From Bimuria novae-zelandiae CBS 107.79 (taxonomy: Eukaryota; Ascomycota; Dothideomycetes; Pleosporales; Didymosphaeriaceae): a DNA stretch of 39,175 nt. The translations under genes and the position numbers were made by a program. The stretch lies in NCBI GenBank assembly GCA_010015655.1, contig ML976716.1:77014-116188 (forward strand), read 5' to 3'. Shown piece by piece: positions 1 to 11,347 of this stretch. The notes under the pieces are model-generated. The model ran no database searches. It saw only the letters and a program-made list of their open reading frames with translations, and was not told the origin of the DNA. How positions within the stretch are numbered: the first letter of the stretch is position 1; every line of letters begins with the position of its first letter.

Positions 1-480
1 GACGGCGACGACGATCGCGAGGAGCTGGCTGATGAGAGAGCTCTCCGGGCGGCAGAGGCATGATACGGTATCGGTGTTGATAGCTGCGACGGCTGCAATA
101 CTTGAGACGATCGCGTATTATAAGAGGAGTTCATCCAGGAAGCAATTGACATGTTGAATTTAATAATAAACAAGATAAACGGGCTGACGATTGTATAGGG
201 ATGAGGGCGAAAAGTTAGTCAGGTGCCGAAGCTCCGCATTTGCTCTGTGAGGAGACATACTACACCCAAAACAGCTAGATCCATCAAATCCATCAAATCC
301 GCCACCCAGAGCTCTACTCACGCCTCCTTCCTAATTAGGAACCGTACAGCCGTACTACGGGTCAAAATCTGGTACGGTACGGTGTACGGTACGGTGGGCG
401 CCTCACTACGGTACGTACTGTCAAAAACCAACTACGGACCGTAGATTACGGACCGTAGTACGTACTGTTGGACGCGCTGG
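1..480. other. Unassigned left flank
   Basis: No gene can be supported here. A short open frame at the very start reads acidic residues and stops at about 61-63. A second stretch in the same frame (about 139-195) reads like protein but is broken by stops, so this may be the tail of a host gene that runs in from the left. The right part is the palindrome cluster listed separately. Confidence 0.4.
350..473. repeat. Cluster of TACGGTAC-type direct and inverted repeats
   Basis: The stretch repeats short units around GGTACGGTACGGTGTACGG, the palindrome CTACGGACCGTAG, and the decamer GTACGTACTG, which occurs twice (about 413-422 and 459-468). The units are both tandem and self-complementary, so the strand could fold. 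It lies directly at the point where the neighbouring LINE coding sequence stops making sense. Its origin (foldback element, recombination scar or simple repeat) is not known. Confidence 0.55.
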
Positions 481-489
481 AACCACCTG

Positions 490-3400
490 AAGAGCGGCCA
501 GGTTTCTTGTAAGGATTATGATTCGCTTGCGGTGCGGTCTCCCTAGAGACTCTAATGCTCCTGCGATTGCAAAAAGTTCTGCTACATAAGGGTTCTGCTC
601 TTCCCTTGGGCCTAGGATAGCAGAGCTAGTGTGGGGTTTGTTCGTCCTATTATCCTGGGTGTCCAGTATTGCCCATCCTGCTCCGACGTTGCCACGGCGC
701 GCCGACGTGCTAGTTGCAATCTTTATTCCGTCTCCTTAGTATAATAGTGCTATGGCCTTCTCTAAGTCTGGCTCTGCTATTGTCGTGATGCGTTTGCTCC
801 ACGGGCTAATCACGTAGGGCACAATTATTTCCATGTAACTGGTGTCTGTATCTTTATGCGCTAAGGCTATTATCTAGAGGGGTGAAATAAACCTTATAAA
901 TAGTTTAAAATATAACTGCGTTAGCGGGTTCGTCCTAGGTAGAGAGTAGATGTTAACCCAAAGCTTTGTTGCTTTATAGCTATGCCATTTTATCACCGTG
1001 TGTATGCTTGCTTCGGCCTCTGCAATTGCTGTAGCTATTATCTAAAAGCAGCCAATAATGGCCTTTGCACCTATCCTCTAGATATTCTAAAATGCTAAGG
1101 GAGTGTGCTTAGCAGTGTGCTGCCATACACATAATGCGTAGTCTACAACTAGTTCTACTATGGCTCTAAACAGCTGTTAAGTAGTCTGAGGCAACAGGTT
1201 CTTTAGCCAGGAAAGTGCTATCACCGCTTTCAGTCCTCGCGTCGCTGCTCTTACCACATGCTTCTTGTACTAGAGCTCTGCATCCATAATAACCCCTAGA
1301 ATCTTTGCCTCGTCTCCTAGCTTAACTTCTTAGCCTTTTACTCTAATTAGTTAGGTGCAGGTCCGCCCCTTATTTCTTGTAAAGTGTATTAGCGTTATTT
1401 TATCCGCCTTAAAGGTTGCGCCGCTCCGCTTTTCCTAGCTACTCGCATAGCTAATAATCTTTTAGAGACCCTTATAGTTATCTATAGCTAAGCGACCTGT
1501 TATCCATGCGCTAAAGTCGTCTATAAATGCAATTAACCCTTTGTTCCTGTTAATCTATCCCTAGACGAGATCGGCGTTAAAGAAGAGGAAGAGGATAGGC
1601 GATAGTGGTAAGCCCTGCGATAGCCCTGCCTGTAACAGGTCTCTCTTCTCTAACGACACTCTATTTATTACTATGTTCGCTGTTCGCTCAGAGCAGAAGG
1701 CGTCCACCCAACGCGTTAGAATTTAAGGAATCCCTCTAGCGTAGAGCCTCTGTATTAGCCTGTCCTTGCACACACCGTTGTATGCACCTTTAACATTAAA
1801 GCTAATAAGGCTAAGCACCTTTTACTGCCTCCATGCTTGATATATATGCTCCTGCAGCAATAGCAGCGCTTGTTTGGCTGAACGCTTCTTTCTGGCCCCA
1901 AAGTGGTTTGTGGGAAGAAGGCCATGCTCCTCCACCATGTACGATATCCTTTCTGCGAGCACCGCTTCTATTATCTTTCTTAGCATTAATAATAGTGAGA
2001 TTAGTCACTAAGCCTTTGCTTTAGTGTAGTCGTCCTTTCCGGGCTTTTTTAAGGGGATAATCCTGACGTTTAACCACTGAGTTGGCAATTGGCCCTCGTT
2101 AATGGACGTTTAGAACAAGCGTAGTACGTCCCATTTCACTGCTAGCCATATTTGTTTCCATACTCCCGCCAGCAGACCGTCTTCGCCAGGCGCATTCTAT
2201 AGTTTTGCCTCGTTCACTGCTTATTCTATCTCTTCTAGGTTTAGCGGTGGCATAGGTAGTTGCCTTCTTTAGTGTCTCTCTCCCTCTTCCTTAATCGTTT
2301 CTAGTAGTGGTAGAAAAAAGGCAGAGAGCATCTCCTCCGCTTGCTCTTATAGTCCCTCTATTATAGTCCTATCTTCCCTGGTTAACGGCGGAATTTTGCC
2401 AAATTCAGCCTTTTTACCTGGCTAGAGGTATCTAGCAGCCTTCTATATGTTCCCGTCTTCTGCAAGGAAGTTGTCCCAATGGGACTTTCGCTGTCGCCGT
2501 GCTGTATCGTGAAACTGTTTTACCGCCTCCTTTGCTTTCTCTTTCGTAACTAGGTCGAGTTGGCCAGCCCGACGTCGCGCCCTCGCCTGGTTTCTCTAAT
2601 ATGTATATACCTTCCGTAGCTAGGTCAGGTCTGGCGTCCACTACCTTCTCATGTACGGTGACGGCTTTACTATTAGGGTGAGGCTGTGGACCACCTTAAG
2701 CACTGCCTCTATCAGACGGTCTGCCTGCTATTAAGTATCCCCTATTACTAGTTTAGAGTGCAGTGTCCTTACTATCCTTTGCCTTATCTCTTCTTATAGT
2801 GTATTCTTGAAGAGGAGCCTTCCCTTGTCTCTCTGAGGCGGTGTGTGCACGTCAAATGTCGTCTTAATCGCGCTGTGATTAGATCCATGGTTAGTCCTGT
2901 ATATTCTGCATCGCATTAGGTCCTCCGCTAGCTCTGCAGAAGCAAGCACTAGGTCGATCGTGCTCTCTTGATCCCCGTGGTGCTAGGTCTTTGTGCCGCG
3001 CGGAAGCAGGCTTTGCAGGTAATAGCTATTTATTAAGTTAATAATTAGGTCTGCTTCTCCCCTTCGGTGTGCGACCACATTGTCACCTCCCCACAGTGCG
3101 TCGTGCTGGTTGAAATCGCTAACTAGTAACACATCTGTACGCGTCCGTATACGATTCCGTTGTTACTGGACCAGAGCATAGAGCGTGCTTATAGAGTCTA
3201 CCAGCGCTTGTGCACTCTTGCCCTCTACGTACACAGACACGACTAAGAGATGTCTGTTATAGAGTCGTAGTACCGCTGCCGTGAGGTCTAATGAGTTCAC
3301 TGCCACTTGCTCAGCCTCGATATCTCTTCTAATCCACATCATGCTTCGAATTGGCTATTTACCCTCTTTTTGTGTTGTTAGTGTAAGCTTTATCTAATTT

Positions 3401-3520
3401 GGGTGTCCTATAGGGGTTGTAAGTAGCTCGCCTTCCTTGTTCCGTTGTGTGTGAGGCTCCGCGATCGCTAGCACACTATATTGCTATAGTTATTCATCGT
3501 TTATTATACTGTGCTATACC
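490..3520 (-). pseudogene. LINE ORF2: APE endonuclease, reverse transcriptase, partial RNase H
   Basis: In the endonuclease (about 3480-2850) one reads AIAEPH (catalytic Glu region), then VSDFNQHDALWGGD, then NHGSDHSAI with the catalytic His. In the reverse transcriptase, VEEHGLLPTNHFGARKKRS and SFNVKGAYNGVCKDRL are visible near 1940 and 1780. The active-site box AFIDDFSAW lies at about 1501-1531 and keeps both Asp residues. The RNase H start reads GAGWAILDTQD and EEQNPYVAELFAIAGALESL near 700-560, and sense is lost after AALQVV near 490. Stops such as TAG in GKGKVLSL-like contexts break the frame. Function in the family: target-primed reverse transcription of the element RNA. Confidence 0.88.
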
Positions 3521-3529
3521 GTTCTTCGT

Positions 3530-4885
3530 TTTCCTACGTTAAGCTAGAAGATCTGGAGCGGTCTATTTATTGCGGCTGGGGTGTAATATTTGGCAGTTTA
3601 TTAAGAAGGATTCGTGAGGCCCTCCGCATAGTACGCATTTTGGAATTTTGGCTTAACACTCTTTGTGGTGGTGCCCTGGCTCTGCATATCTTGCGTAGGT
3701 CTGTTGCCCTGTGCACGCAAAGGCCTTATGTCCTAGTTACTGGCATTTATAGCATTGCATAGGGCCTACGTAGGGCTTAAATTCCTTGGTGTACGCTGAC
3801 TCTCCGTTAATATGGAAATATTGACCTTAGAGGAGCTTTGCTGCTTCGCTGCTCTTCTTTATATATATTACTATTAATCTATATGCCTTGCCTAAGTCTT
3901 TCTTGCTTAGCTAGCTTATCTTAGCGATCTGCACTTCGTTCTCCTCCCCTAAGGCCTGCATAGCCCCTTGTTGTATTTCGTTGTACTCGTTTAAGACAGC
4001 CGTGCGATTCGCGTTGTCTATTCGCACTAGGTATAGTTAGTCACGGAGGATTCTTGCGCCCCTAGCTATAGTCTTTTATGCTACCTCTTTAACTTTGCTT
4101 AGTTCCTCATCACTCTTACATATAATCCTAATTCTATTAGTATTCTTAGGGTCCCTTATTACTGCCGCGCACTGCTATTTTTTATTACCCTTAGTTATCT
4201 TAAGCTTATATTTAATAGCTTCTTAGATTCTACTTATTTATGCCTCGTGTTTATCCGCTTCCTCTACTCTAGACGTGTCTATTATGCAATAGGGCGCATT
4301 AGTTAGGGTTATTTATATTATTATTCTAGAGAGGGTGCGAAGGTTACTTAGTTAGCTACTTAAGGAAGTGCGTGCTACGTTTGCATAAAATAGTAATCTA
4401 ATAGCTATTATTTAGGTTCTTAAGTCCCCTAAAAGTTCTAATAAATAGGCCCTAGCATCTATAAGTTGTGCCTTAGTATTAGCTAGCTCCCTTAATATAT
4501 CTTCTACTGCTGTCTTAAGTTCTTAGTTGTCTACTTTTAGTGCTAAGTTATCTGCCCTAAGGTCTTCTAAAGCTTTTAGTATCGCTACTAGCGTTCTCTT
4601 TAGGTTTTAGCCTTCGACTTTATTGCGCGCCCTTATATGTTCCGCATTTTGGTTTGCCGCTTTACCCCTAACTAGTCCTTTAGGTATCCTCCGTGTGCGG
4701 TTCGGTTGTAGGGCCTTAGGTAGCTTAAGGTTTACATAATTATCTTTATCTACGTTGCTAGACTTGCTTAAATCGGTTTCGTGCTGCGCGTTCTCGTAAT
4801 GAAGTTCAGCAGCTTTCACAGTTTTCCTGCGCGTTCGGGCCGATCGGCGCGTCGCGCGCGCGTCACTCTCCCCTGTCTCCATCAC
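3530..4885 (-). pseudogene. LINE ORF1, gag-like nucleic-acid-binding protein
   Basis: The frame opens with Met at 4885 and reads a basic N-terminus (ATRRSARTRRKTVKAAELH) to a stop at 4607. Coding sense then continues with breaks. Around 3760-3600 there is a row of zinc knuckles: CYKCQ-x-LGHKAFAC, then a degenerate RYAEPGHHHKEC whose first Cys reads Arg/Tyr, then KCVLCGGPHES. Tandem CCHC knuckles close ORF1 in Tad1-like LINEs, where the protein binds element RNA in the ribonucleoprotein. The knuckle stretch sits just upstream of the endonuclease frame. Repeated TAG/TAA codons and the lost cysteine show that the gene is dead. Confidence 0.75.
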
Positions 4886-5179
4886 GCGTCGCTCCCTTAT
4901 TGAATATTCCCTCCTCTTTCAGTTCCAAAGCGCGTCCAGTATATCTCTCCCTCGGGTCTCGTTCGATCCTGAGTACAATGAGTCCCCAATACATCTCATG
5001 TTACGTAAGACCCTGCACGGACCAAAATATGACGACGATTAGACCCGTACTGGAGGGTAGAGCACTTGTTGGACTTGCTGGACTTTAAAGAAGACGCCGT
5101 CAATGCAATTCATGCGGATATAACCAAGCGTCGCGAAGGTGTGCTGGATGCGCTGCTCGCAGATGCTAGGACCAGTCTA

Positions 5180-8100
5180 CATAGTTGCTAACAATCAAGC
5201 TGGCTTGATCGGCTTGATCGGGCTTGATGATCACGTGACAGGTCAATTAAGCCAAGCCTAGAGTTTAAAACTTGGGTTCCAATCAAGCCTTAGAGGGCAG
5301 GCTTAATTAGAAAGCTTAATTAGCTTAATAACTTAGCACTACTAGCGGGGTTTTTAATAAGGCTTTTAAGTTACCTGTATAGACAATCTTATAATAATTT
5401 TTTAGTGTTATAGCTAGCTTAGTAAGCCTTTTAGCGCTCTATTCTAGTATACCTATACACCTAAAAAGCGCGTCTTCTTATCTTTTTTAGTGCTTACAAC
5501 GCATACTATATTACCCTTTCTAATTACTTTTACTATTATTACCGCTATGCTAGCGCCCTAAACTATTAAGTAGAAGTATAAAGGTAGTAATAGCCTAAAT
5601 AAGCGCGTAAAGCTAAGCAGTACCATATTATAGCCTATTAATATTAATGCGTTGTAGTCTTAGCGTATATTGCTACGTAAAGTAATAGTTATAGCAAGCT
5701 AGGCAAGCTAGGTAACTATAGTGCCTACCTTTAAGTTAAGATTACGCGATACCTAAGCCGCAGACGCCCTTATCGCGCCTATTAAGGGTAGTAAAGCCGC
5801 TATAGTGGCTATAGCAGAGGATAATAATGCAGTAGAGAAGGGATTTAACGCGCTATTTAAGGATAACTTTAAAGGTATTAACTTTCTACGCCTGCCTAAA
5901 TATATAAAGCCGCTAGTAACCTAAAAGCAGAAGAAAAGCTAGATATACTAGCATAGTTACCGTGTTACACTACGCAATAACCTATCGCGAATCTTCTTTA
6001 TCTACTATTACTACCACTAGCGCAAGATTATAGATGCTAGTAGTAGTAGCTTATATAAGATAATAATATTAACGTTAACATTAGCGCGCCACCTTAAGCA
6101 AAAGAAGAGTAGTTATAGTTACTTTACGCTAAGTAAGGCGCGCCTAATAAAGGTAGTTAATAAATTACTACGTGCTATTATTAAGAATAATAAGATTAAG
6201 ATTACTTAGGCTATTGCTAATAAGCTATTAGGCTTTAACTACTAGGACTTTTATATAGTAGCTATTAGCTAGCTTATTAAAAATAATTACCCGCTGCGCG
6301 AATTTAAAACGCTAGCTTTTCGCGTAATACTTAAGGCTACAAACCTAGAGGTAGCTAGGGATTTATAGACTTACTATATAATCGTGTCGCGCTTTATTAT
6401 ACGTCTATATAAGCACTTGTAGCTTATTATTAAGACTATATTATTAATAGCACTAAGTAAAATTTACATTAGCTTTAATAAATAAATAATAAAGGGAGGT
6501 AAGCGCGGCTTTCTAGACGTTATTACGTACTACGTTAATAGTAATAGCAAAGTTATTAACCTGCCTATGTGCTATCGCAGGTAACAGGCGCCTATAGTAG
6601 AGAGAAAATTAGTAAGATTATTAGTAAGTTACTATAATAGTTTAGTATAGACTAATATAGTATTAGTTACTTTGTCCTTAATAATACTAGTAATAATAAT
6701 ACTACTATTCTTGCGCTTACTTGCAGGATAGGCTTTAGCGTAACCTATTATTACCTTTATTATAGGCCTTATACTTTTAACTTTATTAAATAAACGCTGC
6801 TTTAGGGAAACAACGCTAACGCGTTTAATAATAATATTAGTAATTTAGACATAAGTTAGCAACTTCTTACCTATTTTGCGCGTATGTATCGCTGCCTACG
6901 CCGCGCTTTGTACTCACTTCCTACCCTCCTAGTTAGATCTTAGGAGCAGTTACTAATAATTAGCAGGACGAAAGCGATTTTATACGCACCTAGCGCAAAG
7001 GCAGCCCTCTTAGCGTCCTTTTAAACATTATTAGGCACATTAAAACGCCCTAGTAGTATAAGCTTTTTAATAACTTTTAGCGTATTACTAATACTAAGCT
7101 ACCTATAGAGGCGCGCGGTAAAATATTAGAGCTAGTAAAGCCTATTATTACTTACTAAAACTTATTCTACTCTACTTTTAAGCGCGCTATTAAATTACAA
7201 CCTGCTATTAACGCGTACGCTACCTATTATATTTACTTTATTTATAATAAGGACATATTTATAGCTAGTTACTATAATAAGTTACCTAACGCGTAGCCTT
7301 AAATAAGATCTAATAGGCTATTAGTCGCTGACTAGGCTATAGTTACTAAGTATATTAAAGTATTATAACTACTAAAGCTCGCAATAAAGCGCCTTAAAGG
7401 TTATAGTAAAGGTGTTAAAAGCGCTAATAACGTTAATAGCCTTCTTAAGAGTAGCTATTACAGCGTAATTACTAAGATTATACTGATTTTTAAGTATATA
7501 CTTTTGTACTACGAGCAGCGCGTTAAGACCTATAAAGCTATTAATTATAACGCCTATAAAGAAGCGCCTAAAGACTACTTTACAATTAACCTACGCGCCG
7601 CCTAGGCAAAAGCTAATTAATACTACTCTAAGCTTAACTACTCACCTGCGTACTACGCCGCTATAATGCTTTACCTATACTATAAGAACTACTGCGAGAC
7701 CGTCTAGGCTAATAAGCCTAATTAGATTACTAGTAATAACATCGCGTTTTAGGCGCTTTAGGGTAAGTATAAAGGCTTAGTAGCGCGCCCTACCGCGGTA
7801 AGACGCCCTATAGTTATTAGTAATAATATTAACAACGCTATTAACGCCCTTATTAACCCTAAGGCAATAGCAGTAGTAGCGGCTGCTGATAACAGCGACC
7901 TAGATAAATATTAGCGATGGAAGAAGTAGGAGCCAAGAGTAGAGAAAGGTTCTAAAGCTACTAATAACCCTATTAAATACTAGGTAGGATTGCGTAATTG
8001 CTACCCGAACCTCGCTCGCATGGCCCTTGACCTTATCTCTATTCTAGCCTCTAGTTATAAGTATAAGCGCATGTTTAGCGAGCTTAGCAACCTTCTTAAG

Positions 8101-8457
8101 CCTTAAAGACGCGCGATTTTACTATAGTTATTAGTAGCTATACAGTGCGTACGGAGGTGGCTTAAGGCTGGCTTTAGCGAAGGCCACAACCCCACGCGAC
8201 GTACGACAGACAAAGAGCTAGATTTAATATACTAGCTAGGCGATTAGGATAGAGATAGCTATAGTAAGTAATTTTTAATATAAATCTTATCTAATACGCA
8301 CCTAATCGTTAAGCCATTAAGCCTCTATTAAGCTTTCTAATTAAGCCGACCCTAAAACCTCTATTAAGCTAATTAAGCTAAGCCTTAGGGTACTTATTGC
8401 AAGCCTTAAGCCAAGCCGACTGCTGAGGCTTGATCGGCTTGATTGTTAGCAACTATG
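5180..8457 (+). mobile_element. hAT DNA transposon no. 1 with 8-base target duplication CCAGTCTA
   Basis: Ends are perfect inverted repeats: CATAGTTGCTAACAATCAAGC at the left matches the reverse complement of the right end over 21 bases (5180-5200 and 8437-8457). The flanks carry the direct duplication CCAGTCTA at 5172-5179 and 8458-8465; an 8-base duplication is the hAT hallmark. Subterminal copies of CGGCTTGAT occur at both ends. The host target is the ankyrin gene. The interior is strongly RIPed (TpA-rich, CpA-poor, GCGC retained). Confidence 0.93.
5770..8271 (+). pseudogene. hAT transposase (BED-type N-terminus, C-terminal dimerisation domain), RIP-killed
   Basis: The start is not certain. 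The frame reads INFLRLPKYIKP and then a BED-finger-like stretch near 5930-6020. A typical core follows, with SRFIIRLYKHL near 6390 and IKRLKGYSKGVKSANNVNSL near 7380. The C-terminus is clear at about 7995-8200: YPNLARMALDLISILASSYK, where the family has an ILSIPA-like segment, then RMFSELSNLL and VRRWLKAGFSEGHN. That is the hAT dimerisation domain. Many in-frame TAG/TAA codons interrupt it, each at a position where Gln would fit. It would cut and paste elements with the 8-base duplication seen at its ends. Confidence 0.85.
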
Positions 8458-9536
8458 CCAGTCTAACGATTAGAGACTATCAGGATAAACACGTTCTGCA
8501 CTGCGTCGAATACGGAAAATTCAAAAGTGCGGCGATTATCAAAAGACTACTGTCTCGAGGAGAAGACCCCTTCGAAAGAAACTTCAAGGAGCAAAACGCG
8601 CTGCATCTTGCCAGTCGAGCAGGAGACCACGATACGATTACTATTCTACTTTCCCTAGGAATCGAGATTACATTAACAGACGAAGTGGCACTGAACGCTC
8701 TTCAATACGCCGTGCGGAATAGTAACCATAAAACGATCACCAGCTTTCTAGAGATAGCTGTGGCGACAAGACCAAGCCTAGTAGCGTCGAAGGACACTTA
8801 CGGGAGAAACTCGCTCCATCACCTATTATTAACAACCTCTAGAGCTCGCATCGAGACGATACAATTGCTTATTAACAATGGAGTGGAAGGTTCAGGATTA
8901 GACCTATTTGGCAACTCACCATTAGCGAGCTACTTCAAGAGCCATTGGGTTAGAGTGGACCTTAATATCTGCCGACTATTGCTTTCAGTCGAGCAGAGCT
9001 CTTCATTTATCAACAACAATAGTCAAAATCTAGGACACTTGTACGCACCGACATTGGACTATAAAAATGCTAAACGAACACGGTGTCGATCTGTTTCAGA
9101 AAGACCTATAAGGCAGGACAATACTACAAGGTGCTGCGATCAGCGGCTCCGTTACCAAAGAATCGTTGCATTATCTTCTCCATGTTGTCGGCGTTGAAAT
9201 GAATGCAGAGGACGCATCTGGAAAAACAGCGCTACAGCACACAGTAGATCTGGTGTCGAAAGACCACGATCCATAAATCTTTAACCCTAGCCGTTGGGAC
9301 AGATCTACGAGTGTCTTGTCAAGATCGAGTATCAGTCAAGCAGATTGTAGAGCTATGGTGGGCTAGATACATATGCTCTTGTTGTGTCGTCCATGCGCTA
9401 GTCGTCGCTCCGAAAGCGGTCTAATCACCGCTTCCACTTCACTAAAGATGGAAACTAAGGTTTAAGTGCTCTCCGCCTTCTATCCGTTGTCTCTATCTCA
9501 GTTATCATTAACCCATGTTCCCCGCCTTGTGCTCTG

Positions 9537-10409
9537 TCAGTACGAGCTATTAGTTGTAGTATGCCAATCCACCAGAGCCAAAGTCTTGTGCTTACCGTGA
9601 CCTTTGTAATGCTTGCTTTAAGATAGCGACATCCTTCCTTCCGCTGTCCGTACTTTCGAGGTCCAAGGTATAGATATTCTTTCTCTGTAAAGAGACCAGG
9701 GTCGCGGTAGGAATCTCACATCCTGCACGCAGTACCGGATAATCTCGTCTGCTAGTGGTCTGTCATTAAACACCTCGTATTGTCCGCCTTTTTCAGGTAG
9801 GAACATCTTCAATCCATTCTCCTTTTTTGCAGCCCAAATGCGCTTTTCCGCTGTTGTCATCGATGCATCGACTTCAATACATCGTTAGAGGCCGTTAACA
9901 TACTTCCGCGGACAGTTCACCCTCGTGGCCAACTCCATCAACCGGATATCGTCCACACGTGCTAGACTAATCTGGATATGGTAGAACAATGCGTCTGAGT
10001 CGTTGCGAAGATCAAAAAAGACCTTTGTGATATCTTCAGATTTCAGAATAGCCTTAGGACACTTGTGTAATTTCTTCCCTGTAGTTATAAAAGCGATATC
10101 CTGGAGCTGGTGGACATCTACAAGGTATGTGTGGTCGTTCGGGAGGACGTAGAGTTGCAGTATGGAGATGGAGCCCTTTCTTAACAGTCGAACGCCTTCG
10201 ATATCTACATAGATCGATGGTGGCTTCGCTGGAAGGTCTGTGAGGATGTCGATCATATCTGAAAGAGTCGAGTCACAGTAGACAACTGTAAAAGATGGAC
10301 CGTGGTCGAGGTTAATGTCCTAAATGGTTTGAATGCTTTCGAGCAGCCGTTGTGGTAGTGGAAGCCATTTTAGAAGGAAAGTTAAACTAATGTACTTGTC
10401 TATTAAGCG
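9537..10409 (-). pseudogene. DEDDy-type 3'-5' exonuclease domain protein with three RIP-type nonsense codons
   Basis: A single minus frame runs from about 10409 to a TGA at 9537-9539. Motif I is YVDIEG (Asp, Glu), motif II FFDLRNDSDALF (Asn-x3-Asp) and motif III RYCVQDV (Tyr-x3-Asp), so all four catalytic acids and the Tyr of the DEDDy class are kept. Further family-like stretches are MELATR, RKYVNGL and KENGLKMFLPEKGG. Three in-frame stops interrupt it: TAG 10320-10322, TAA 9885-9887 and TAA 9618-9620. Each is one C-to-T change from Gln, and sense continues after each. Met at 10256 follows GPSFTVVYCDST, so the true start is likely upstream. A chromosomal member would trim nucleic acid 3' ends; this copy is almost certainly inactive. 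Confidence 0.85.
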
Positions 10410-11120
10410 GTATTATGCTATAAATACGTTTAAGTCTCCTCCCATACACTATCCTTTATCATTTCAACGTTGTTCAGAATCAAGACAGCTGTTGTAGCGG
10501 TTGTTGCTGCAAAGCGAAAGTCGGGAAAAACACTAATTTGATTGTATGTGTGTAGTAGCTAAGATATATACTGCTAGGCAGGCTAGGCAGCAGTAAATGA
10601 GTGTAGGTAGCAGTAACCTAACATAGGCAACAATGAACACTCTAAATACCGTTATAGCTATAAGGGCTTTAGAGCTAGAATTCTTCGTTAAAAGTTTCTC
10701 GGGTGTGCAGCACTAAATAATCGTTAGCATAATGCATTCCAGACAACTAGAATGCTCTAAACAAGCACTTTTCTCTATTTTGGCCCGTCCATAACTCATG
10801 CTCCGTTGTTTACATATGCAATTTTTAGTAGCGATGGATTGTATCTTGTGCTACTTATAATAGGAGACATTTCCATGGTGCAGAAAGGCAGAAGTTAAAA
10901 TATGCAATCGTGGTAGTTTAGGCACTATCGCGTTATCAGGTGCACAAATATTGGAGCTAATAATATTAGATTAAGCTTTAGAGTAACTGGCTTAGTTCCA
11001 GATAACCCTAAGGTAGTGCTATTAAAGCTTGAAGCAAAGGCTCGTACGCTAACACTACCTCCACTAGTGTGTACAGAGTTAGACGGGAGCAGGTTTAATA
11101 GATGCCGATAACGAGAGTAA
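10410..11120. other. Intergenic, no gene seen
   Basis: Mixed-composition sequence with no sustained coding frame on either strand. CpA and TpG are present, so it is less RIPed than the flanking transposons. A small GCTAGGCAG-type repetition occurs near 10571-10591. Nothing else can be supported. Confidence 0.4.
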
Positions 11121-11149
11121 TAAAAGCACGTTAACTAACTCCGCTGCTA

Positions 11150-11347
11150 ATAGTTTATATGGCGTATGCCAGTAGGACAATTCTACAAAATAATTATAGT
11201 ATAAAGAGGAGATCGTATTATACAATAACAAATAAATTTGCAAATATATTAAACAAACTAAGTCTACGACGCTATCAAATCCTCCAAATGCAGTATACTA
11301 TCACCTATCGGCAAATTAAATCAAATCCGCGCGAAGATTTGGCTTAA
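11150..11347 (+). pseudogene. Possible Ty3/gypsy RNase H remnant
   Basis: A 62-residue frame reads MAYASRTILQNNYSI near its start and LQMQYTITYRQIKSNPREDL near its end. Ty3/gypsy RNase H domains typically have a YASR...NYS segment and close with a segment such as tItYrpGKsN..aD.LS, so both ends match in order. The middle is too short, suggesting an internal deletion, and the GK and AD residues are changed. No integrase, reverse transcriptase or LTR is visible around it. The frame could be chance, so confidence is moderate. Confidence 0.4.

Larger units (their letters stand above)
474..5030 (-). mobile_element. Tad1-like LINE (non-LTR retrotransposon), broken at its 3' side and RIP-damaged
   Basis: Read on the minus strand, the stretch gives in order a gag-like ORF1 ending in zinc knuckles, an apurinic-type endonuclease, a reverse transcriptase and the start of an RNase H domain. 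This is the order of fungal Tad1/I-type LINEs. The coding match ends near 490 in the middle of RNase H, so the element's 3' end is missing or has been replaced by the palindrome cluster. The right edge is approximate (4.9-5.07 kb) because the 5' untranslated part cannot be told from host sequence. Nonsense codons are mostly TAG/TAA, consistent with RIP. Confidence 0.85.
5033..9275 (+). pseudogene. Ankyrin-repeat protein gene, split by a hAT element and frameshifted
   Basis: The left part (5033-5179) ends ...LLADARTSL. The right part resumes at 8466 as TIRDYQDKHVLHCVEYG, and with one copy of the 8-base target duplication the two join in frame. The right part has ankyrin-type helices: NALHLASRAGDHDTITILLS, then LNALQYAVRNSNHKTITSFL, then GRNSLHHLLL...IETIQLLINNG. 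At about 9058-9062 the frame shifts; the next repeats (MLNEHGVDLFQKD, GKTALQHTVDL) follow in another frame with a TAA in place of a codon at about 9115. The last stop is at 9273-9275. Ankyrin repeats bind proteins and are often the C-terminal part of fungal NLR-like proteins, but no NACHT or other effector domain is visible here. The N-terminus is probably lost at the LINE side. Confidence 0.8.

Noticed and set aside
223..444. Plus frame of 73 codons.
   Set aside because: It runs through the palindrome cluster and has no domain sense.
1811..2024. Small frames on both strands inside the LINE reverse transcriptase.
   Set aside because: The reverse transcriptase is read in another minus-strand frame (VEEHGLLP..., FGARKKRS); these are shadows.
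466..5074. TGTTGGAC occurs at 466-473 and 5067-5074, a possible target duplication of the LINE.
   Set aside because: The LINE lacks its 3' end at the left, so a true insertion duplication is not expected there. An 8-base match in such a search space can be chance.
4900..5088. Plus frame of 62 codons overlapping the ankyrin remnant.
   Set aside because: It is out of frame with the ankyrin reading and looks like a shadow frame.
5180..8457. TA duplication, suggesting Tc1/mariner for the first inverted-repeat element.
   Set aside because: The 8-base CCAGTCTA lies outside the longer inverted repeat, and the encoded dimerisation domain is of hAT type.
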